Below, piece after piece: positions 58,553 to 64,000 of a stretch of DNA of 64,000 nt. The translations under genes and the position numbers were made by a program. A model generated the notes under the pieces. That model had not been told where the DNA came from. It did not search any database and saw only the letters and a program-made list of their open reading frames with translations. The number at the start of each line of letters is the position of its first letter. The first letter of the stretch is position 1. This DNA is from Artocarpus heterophyllus (taxonomy: Eukaryota > Streptophyta > Magnoliopsida > Rosales > Moraceae): positions 27,942,459-28,006,458 of the forward strand of contig CM046331.1 of NCBI GenBank assembly GCA_025403435.1, written 5' to 3'.

Positions 58553-58822
58553 GAAGACTCTAGGATTCTCTAGAGTATTCTCTAAGTGTTGGAATCAATT
58601 AGAATACTCTAGAACATCCTAAAGAAATCGAGGCAATAAGATAGAGTCATGGAGTTTCTAGAATGTTCTGCAATATTCTAAAAGCTTCCATGACATTCTA
58701 GAAGGTTCCATAATATTCTAGAAGAATCTACACAGGTCCAGAAACTCAAGAAACATGTAAAACTCTCTGGAAGATTCTAGAACTCTTTGGAAGACTCTAG
58801 AGAATTCTAGAACTTTCTAGAG
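58553..58822. promoter_or_regulatory. Dense heat-shock-element array in the LTR
   Basis: Heat-shock factors bind alternating nGAAn/nTTCn units every five bases. Perfect three-unit sites are TTCTAGAATGTTC (58656-58668), TTCTAGAAGGTTC (58696-58708), GAAGATTCTAGAA (58770-58782) and TTCTAGAACTTTC (58805-58817). From 58765 to 58822 twelve consecutive units keep 5-bp register: CTC, GAA, TTC, GAA, CTT, GAA, CTC, GAG, TTC, GAA, TTC, GAG. Seven are exact and five have one change. Weaker phased runs lie at 58553-58580 and 58602-58619. The array ends about 150 bases upstream of the LTR TATA box. Confidence 0.75.
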
Positions 58823-58969
58823 CATTTGAGATGCATGTAACTCACACTAGTGTGTTGTAGAATACTCTAAAATATTTTAGGCCATGTATGTAATAGGAAA
58901 TATGCTAGAATGCTCTAGGACAACTTATGTTCCATAGAAACCTAAAACTTTCCTTAGAAAGCCAATGGC

Positions 58970-58979
58970 CTATAAATTG
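58970..58979 (+). promoter_or_regulatory. TATA box of the gypsy LTR
   Basis: CTATAAATTG is preceded by CCAATGG (a CCAAT-like box at about 58962), in the position expected for an LTR promoter. Confidence 0.6.
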
Positions 58980-59205
58980 GGGAAGACCCCCTCATTTGTA
59001 ACCAATCTCCCAAAGTTTGCAAAGTTTCCATACACTAATTAAAGCTTACTTTGTGTTTTACATTCTTAGTTTTTTCTTAAGTGTTATTATTTAACCATCA
59101 TCATTCTTGCCTTGCCTTATGAGTTTGGGAGAATTCAAGGCTGACTTAGCATCGGGATTACTGAGGCCGCATAATAGTGTGTGGAAAAAGTAAGGCCATG
59201 ACAAT

Positions 59206-59218
59206 TGGTATTAGAGCC
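59206..59218 (+). other. tRNA-Met primer-binding site
   Basis: TGGTATTAGAGCC differs by one base from the usual plant retrotransposon primer-binding site TGGTATCAGAGCC. It lies two bases after the LTR end and 11 bases before the gag ATG. Confidence 0.8.
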
Positions 59219-59229
59219 TCAGTTCAGCC

Positions 59230-60179
59230 ATGACGAAAACAAAAGCAAATGTAGGAATGGACACTACAAATATGGAGACGTCAGAACAATGGCGGGGTCG
59301 TGAATTGCAACTCGATCCCACAACACCAAAGCCATGGGGGAAGTCCAAGGACATGATTTCTAGCTTTGATGCATGCTTAACTCAGGTGGCGGATAGCGTG
59401 AATGCCTAGGATGCACAGATGGAGGATATAGAACAACGGTTTGGACGGTCTAGAGGCGGAGGATGCCGAACTCCATAGGGCCGTGCGTGAGTCCCTTGGT
59501 AGGCTGTAAGAGTCCTTAAGAAAGGACATTCAGGAGCTTCAGGAAGAGCTCTCAATAGAGGCGGATCGTGTTCAAGACATGTACCAGAGGAGATCAATAG
59601 TGTGCTTATCTAGTGGGAAGAAACAAGTGTTGACCTTGCATTATGCAAGTGAGAGTTGCAACTAGTCCTATCACACCCACCATAGAGGCACGCAAGATTG
59701 ATGTGCCAAAACCCGAAAGCTTTACAGGCACGCGTAATGCTCGAAAGATAGACAACTTTCTTTGGGGCTTGGAGCAATACTTTGGCGCTATAGGCATTGT
59801 AGAAGATGCTGCCAAGATCCAATTTGCCGCTTTGTACCTCATGGACACTGCCATGTTATGGTGGCAAAGAAGGCAAGAGGAAATCAAGACATGTATGTGC
59901 ACCATCATCGCCTTTGATGCCTTTAAAAATGAACTTAGAAGACAATTCTATCTGGAGAATGCCGAGGAAAGGCACGAGGTTGCTTGCATAGACTTAAACA
60001 ATTGGGTAGTATTCCAGACTATGTGAAGGATTTTACAAATCTTATTATGGAGATTCCATATATGTCCAACAAGGACTCCCTTTTCTTCTATATGGACAGG
60101 CTACAACCATGGGCAAAAACTGAGCTTAGGCGTCATGGTGTGCAGTATCTTGCTACAGCCATTGCAGTTGCTGAGAGCT
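59230..60179 (+). pseudogene. Broken gag of the gypsy element
   Basis: An ATG at 59230 opens a frame (MTKTKANVGMDTTNMETSEQ) that soon meets stops near 59407 and 59508. The clear Retrotrans_gag domain begins at about 59690: PKPESFTGTRNARKIDNFLW, AAKIQFAALYLMDTAMLWW and FKNELRRQFYLENAEER. After a frameshift near 59990 it continues HRLKQLGSIPDYVKDF, FYMDRLQPWAKTELRRHGV. It ends abruptly at AVAESL, where the LTR of another element begins. The capsid fold and W.R/LQPW blocks are typical of Ty3/gypsy gag. No protease or polymerase follows, so this copy cannot move by itself. Confidence 0.85.
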
Positions 60180-62145
60180 TGTAACGCCCCTATATGGGGG
60201 TTAACAGTTTTTAATGAGATAAAATAAAAATAAATAATAAAAGTAAAACCTTAAAAATAAAATTTGCCCGGGACTTAAATGAAAACTCTCAACTCAAAAA
60301 TAAAAATATAAACGACAAATAAACCACAGTTTTAATGTAGCACCTTAAATTTAATAATATAAACTGTTGTCATCATCATTTTAACCCTCAACACATTATA
60401 ATACAGTCACAGAAAGTAACAATTGATGCTTACATTATCATGAAGAACATTCTTTACAATTGAGCAGTCCCAATGTAATATAGTTACATCGCTTCCTCAA
60501 CTATATTTCTCGTAGCCACCTCACACTTAGTGAGTCCTGAAAAGATATAAACATAAGGGAATGAGCAACACTATGCTCAGTAGAGAAAGCCATTACTCAC
60601 CTCTATCATTACCACATTAAAATCTGCATGGTTAGTAAGTTACATCATATTCCAGATTATGAGGTTTATTATGATCACATCTTATGGATACCGTAGTTAA
60701 TCGTTACCAAGTGTCATAATTACACATTTATACAAATATTACCAATCATCATTGTTCCTAGGTATCCATGTTAAATTGAGCATCACTCAACTCATCGAAA
60801 CCCAAATGGCGCACTTGATCACCCTATAAACATTCCAAGGGTGTTCCGGTGAGGGGACATCAAGCCCCGAGTCCTCACCAAATCGATTCCTGTACAGTGT
60901 GTTCTGGGACTTTCAACCCAAGGAAGCGTCATCGCCTTCCCCCTATTTTACCTTTTAGGGTATTCATGCCCAAGGACGTAACCGTCGCCCTCTTCATGTC
61001 TCACAATTTCTCTATATTGAATCATTATCAATAGAGTTAGTTTTCCTAACCATGCTTCTCAATTTATAACATGTGTCAATTCATTATGTTCCTCGCCGTA
61101 CAATACAAGACGAGTCCATGTCATAGTTTCATATGTGATACACATATAATATCAGTTCAACATAGATATATATATATTGCAGCAAAACAATCAATTTTAA
61201 TTCTATAAAAACCTCACAAAAGATGAGTAATAGAATCCCTACCTTTTAAGCTTATCAACAGTCTCTTAATCCTGGAATCAGTTAACGTTAGCTCCATACT
61301 CCCTTGATCCTAAGGCGTGCATAAGGACAATTAAAACTAAAGCACAACATACAACTACATTCATAAAATTTATTTTAATTTAATCTTAGAATTTCAAGAA
61401 ATAACCACTGCCCATAGAGGTATTATAAAGTTTAACAATATAAATTTTCTGTCTAGGGCATATACACTTAGACTTCATACATATGCTCCAAAATAGCAAC
61501 AAACATATACTTAGGTTTAAGAACGCAAATTTGAATAATCCTTTAGTATAAAAGAAAATTTATAAATGAAAGACTAAATTTGTTCATAAGATTCTAACCT
61601 CGGATTATGGTTAGTTGGAAGCTTGAAATGGCTTCAAAACAGGTTCCTTTACTTCGGTATGACTGAAATTCTTGCTCAAATGGAGGTGATGGTGGCTGAT
61701 TTTTATGGCTGCCTTGAAGAAGTTCTCTAAGTATTTTGCTTCAGCAAAGAAATAAGAAGAAGAGTGTGGGAACCGTGGAAGAGAAAGGAAGAAAAGATAA
61801 AGTCTTTGAAGAGAAGTGATAGAAACAATTATAGAGGAGACATGTTGAAGCATGTCACGGAGGAAATAAAGAAAATGAGGGTCAAGAGTAGTTGGAAAAG
61901 ATATCCTTATGTCTCATCTAAAGACTTTAACACACATAATGCCAATATGACATTTTTGAGATTTATTAGAAGTTCTAAGGCTTTTTAGTAATCATACTAA
62001 ATAAATATAGGAGAATTTTAGAAAACTTAAAAATAGATAAAAAATAAATATTATAAAATAAATTTAAATGAAGCAATTTTTTTTTTATACATTAAAAATT
62101 AATTTAATTACCTCAATACCCGTTAGAAGAATAACGGGTGTCACA
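60180..62145 (-). mobile_element. Long LTR of a second retrotransposon
   Basis: The plus-strand left border TGTAACGCCCC and right border GGGTGTCACA are an inverted TG..CA pair (TGTGACACCC..GGGCGTTACA on the minus strand), about 1966 bases. To the right lies CTCTACCCCCCTAAAAGAAA; read on the minus strand this is a polypurine tract AGGGGGGTAGAG directly before the LTR. That makes the segment a 3' LTR in minus orientation, with the element's interior to the right. TGTAACACCC-type LTRs after a GGGGGG tract are frequent in plant gypsy elements. Flanking pentamers GAGCT and GCTCT do not match, so it is not a simple solo LTR. Confidence 0.65.
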
Positions 62146-62150
62146 GCTCT

Positions 62151-62166
62151 ACCCCCCTAAAAGAAA
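62151..62166 (-). other. Polypurine tract of the second retrotransposon
   Basis: On the minus strand TTTCTTTTAGGGGGGT precedes the LTR start by a few bases, and is itself preceded by GAAATTTCGAGGACG. It primes plus-strand DNA synthesis in LTR elements. Confidence 0.6.
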
Positions 62167-63104
62167 TTTCGTCCTCGAAATTTCAATTCTAGTAATACTA
62201 GTAAAAATTATGATTCCACTATGATTCCAATTCTGAGTCTAAACCGTTAATGTTCTGTCCTCCAAATTTAAGTTATCGTAACTCCACTTATTTACTTGCA
62301 TAATAAATCTTACTCTAAATTCTAAATCCCTCAATGAGAGTATTTCTGACAAGTTTCAACTTGTAACACCGTATAATAGTCTAAGAATCTGATCAGGCAT
62401 ACATATTGACCATACCATGATTCCAGTCCTTCATTGTCCATGGACTGTGATTTACAATCACATTTAAAGAGATTGCCAGAGAAATTTTATATACTTCATC
62501 TTTAGGTTCCTTTTCCTTTTTGAGTAAGGAAAAGTCAAATATATTTGATTTCATACCTCAACTAATAAACTAAAACATAATCATAAAAAATATATCACAA
62601 ACGCTTTTATTCAAAACTATACATTAAACTTACTCATAGAGATATTAAACGGAATCTCAGAGTTGCAAACATACCCGGCATATTTTTCATTAAACAGCTA
62701 TCCTCATGACACAAACATTCAATCCAAATAATATACTCATATTTCATATGGAATATCCCCATAACTGACTCTGGTACTTCCACATAATATTAACAGAATA
62801 TTACACATTACAAACATAATACGGATACGTTTCGAGAGTACAAGGCACTCCGTATACCAGCTATCCATATCATGCATGCTTATAGGATACAAAAACATCG
62901 ATAAACAAAAGATCGGACCTTAAGAAGGATGCGTTTCGAGAGCATCAAGTACTCCGTATCCAGCCATCCCGGCATTAGGCTCAATGAATCTAAAAGATTG
63001 AACAACAACGTACCACAAGAAACACAGAATACAAGGCAAACGGTTATTCGTAACACACGAAATACGGACACACATGCCTACATGCCAAAGATAAAACAAA
63101 AAGA
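62167..63104. other. Non-coding stretch between the polypurine tract and LOG-like gene
   Basis: No protein similarity is visible. It probably belongs to the interior of the second retroelement. It contains a 104-bp tandem duplication at about 62823-63030. Confidence 0.4.
62823..63030. repeat. 104-bp tandem duplication
   Basis: GGATACGTTTCGAGAGTACA at 62823 and GGATGCGTTTCGAGAGCATC at 62927 begin two diverged units. Both continue with AG[GT]ACTCCGTAT.CCAGC.ATCC. Confidence 0.7.
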
Positions 63105-63755
63105 TTACAGATGGAGATTCAAATCAATTGGCCGCTCCCGGCTTTCCCTTTCCCATTCAAGCTTGGATGTTGCAGTGTCGGATTCTGGATGTATGATTTG
63201 CATTTTATCTATCAATTCCTCAGCTGTTGAAGCAGTGACAAAGATTTGTCTCTCCGATTCTGTAGTGATGTTTTCTTCCACAGCGTAATCTAGAAATTTC
63301 AAAAGACCGTCATAAAAACCCTTTACGTTCAGCAGTCCCAAAGGTTTGGAATAAAAGCCCAACAATTGCCCACAAGCAACTATAAATATTTCCTCAAGAG
63401 TACCTAGACCACCAGGTAATGCTATAAAAGCATCAGAATTATAGATTATGTCTTTAAAATTTTTAGGGATACTCCTGACTCCTTCTCCCTTACCTATGGC
63501 TTCCTTACAAAGGTTTCCTTCAACTGGAATATGAGGCCAAATTCTTACATCAGTAGCGTCACTAGACCTAGCTGCTAGTGCCATATTTACCATCATTTTT
63601 ATACTACCACCCCCATAGATTATGTTAATCTTCTTGCGTGCTAGGACTTGCCCTAAGTGATTTGCAGCTTCTAAATAAGCTTTATCTTTTCCAAGGCTGG
63701 AACCACAAAAGACACAGACATTCTTTATTTTCTTCGTGGACTGGGAGGTAGACAT
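63105..63755 (-). CDS. LOG-like cytokinin-activating enzyme, intronless and missing a catalytic block
   Basis: LOG enzymes release active cytokinin bases from their riboside 5'-monophosphates. This uninterrupted 216-residue frame has the LOG fold: VCVFCGSSLGKD (13-24), YGGGS (47-51), DAFIALPGGLGTLEE (108-122), KPLGLLNVKGFYDGLL (137-152) and TASTAEELIDKM (174-185). The PGGxGTxxE nucleotide-binding motif is intact. The MHERK-type segment that supplies the catalytic Arg just before DAFIALPGG is replaced by SIPKNFKDIIYN (95-106). The usual GGGS[IV]GLMG is GGGSIKMMV. Typical LOG genes have several introns, so this is either the intronless dicot subclass or a retroposed copy. I start at the second ATG (63755) because it gives the family length; an in-frame ATG at 63794 adds 13 residues. 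It lies beside a retroelement LTR in the same orientation. Cytokinin activity is doubtful. Confidence 0.8.
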   Translation of the reverse strand: MSTSQSTKKIKNVCVFCGSSLGKDKAYLEAANHLGQVLARKKINIIYGGGSIKMMVNMALAARSSDATDVRIWPHIPVEGNLCKEAIGKGEGVRSIPKNFKDIIYNSDAFIALPGGLGTLEEIFIVACGQLLGFYSKPLGLLNVKGFYDGLLKFLDYAVEENITTESERQIFVTASTAEELIDKMQIIHPESDTATSKLEWERESRERPIDLNLHL

Positions 63756-63794
63756 ATTTGGTTTATAGAAGTGGTTGCTTAATGTCTGCTCCAC

Positions 63795-64000
63795 TTAGAC
63801 TTCGGGTTCTACATGAGTTTTTAAAGATGAGAAATATACAAAAAGGGCTAAAGAGATAGACGAGTAGGTAATGAAAAAGTAATCCAAAGATTTAAACAAA
63901 ATCTTGTGCGGATAAGAAAGTAAGATAAGGTGATTGATAGTTTATAGAAAATCTGATTCACTTTTTGAAAAAGATTAGACTCTAATTGTATAACTTTTGA
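63795..64000. other. Upstream region of the LOG-like gene
   Basis: The final 200 bases are AT-rich. On the minus strand they may hold a promoter, but nothing decisive is seen. Confidence 0.3.

Larger units (their letters stand above)
58504..59203 (+). mobile_element. 5' LTR of a Ty3/gypsy-type retrotransposon
   Basis: The segment starts TGTTACAAGC and ends CCATGACA, i.e. TG..CA, about 700 bases. It is followed after two bases by a tRNA-Met primer-binding site. It contains a TATA box (CTATAAATTGG at about 58970), a leader with AAGACCCCCTCATTTG, and a striking upstream array of heat-shock-type elements. The left border falls exactly where LINE similarity ends, so this element inserted into the LINE. 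No 3' LTR of this element is seen, because the copy is cut at 60180. Confidence 0.7.

Noticed and set aside
58553..58870. The TTCTAGAA-rich stretch interpreted as a simple 10-bp palindromic satellite without function
   Set aside because: The spacing keeps nGAAn/nTTCn phase even where the sequence departs from TTCTAGAA, and the block lies upstream of a TATA box in an LTR, so the heat-shock-element reading explains more. The plain-repeat view remains possible.
1..64000. CRISPR arrays, bacterial operons, riboswitches, rRNA genes
   Set aside because: Nothing of this kind is present; the gene structure is that of plant nuclear DNA.

Overview
The window is nuclear DNA from a flowering plant, very probably a eudicot. 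It is AT-rich, with long gene-poor stretches full of T/A tracts, (TA)n/(GA)n microsatellites and transposon debris. Its genes are intron-split with ordinary GT..AG sites. The gene set is plant-specific: a chloroplast lipocalin, an LHCP-import ankyrin protein, a TORTIFOLIA1-type microtubule protein, an organellar DNA polymerase I and a LOG-like cytokinin enzyme. The species cannot be named from sequence alone. All exon models were built by eye from splice sites, reading phase and protein family conservation.

Layout. 1-1.6 kb: intergenic, with one short inserted element. 1.7-3.6 kb: a decayed F-box/LRR-type gene (+). 5.1-7.7 kb: a six-exon SPG1/TEM1-like small GTPase (-). 7.7-16.6 kb: about 9 kb without a gene, holding microsatellites and small inverted-repeat elements. 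16.6-19.8 kb: chloroplast lipocalin (+, five exons). 20.6-22.2 kb: LTD (-, two exons), tail-to-tail with the lipocalin. 22.2-28.4 kb: no gene, one GC-rich minisatellite. 28.5-29.5 kb: two intronless genes whose stop codons overlap and whose proteins share a short motif. 29.5-39.9 kb: repeats, one clean SINE and one unidentified ORF. 40.1-45.5 kb: TORTIFOLIA1/SPIRAL2 (+, six exons). 46.0-53.6 kb: organellar DNA polymerase I (-, twelve exons), tail-to-tail with TORTIFOLIA1. 53.6-56.0 kb: AT-rich, empty. 56.0-62.2 kb: nested retrotransposons, namely a broken LINE (-), a gypsy LTR with leader and gag (+), and a long LTR of another element (-). 63.1-63.8 kb: an intronless LOG-like gene (-) lying on the internal side of that last LTR.

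How the genes relate. This is an ordinary plant neighbourhood rather than a pathway cluster. Three products act in organelles (lipocalin, LTD, POLI). SPG1 and TORTIFOLIA1 act in signalling and on cortical microtubules. The most striking feature is non-genic: the LTR at 58.50-59.20 kb carries a dense array of alternating nGAAn/nTTCn units in 5-bp register, the binding grammar of heat-shock factors. This suggests a heat-inducible gypsy element that arrived at ONSEN-like regulation independently. Second is the LOG-like ORF, which has lost the usual MHERK segment and may have been carried by an LTR element.
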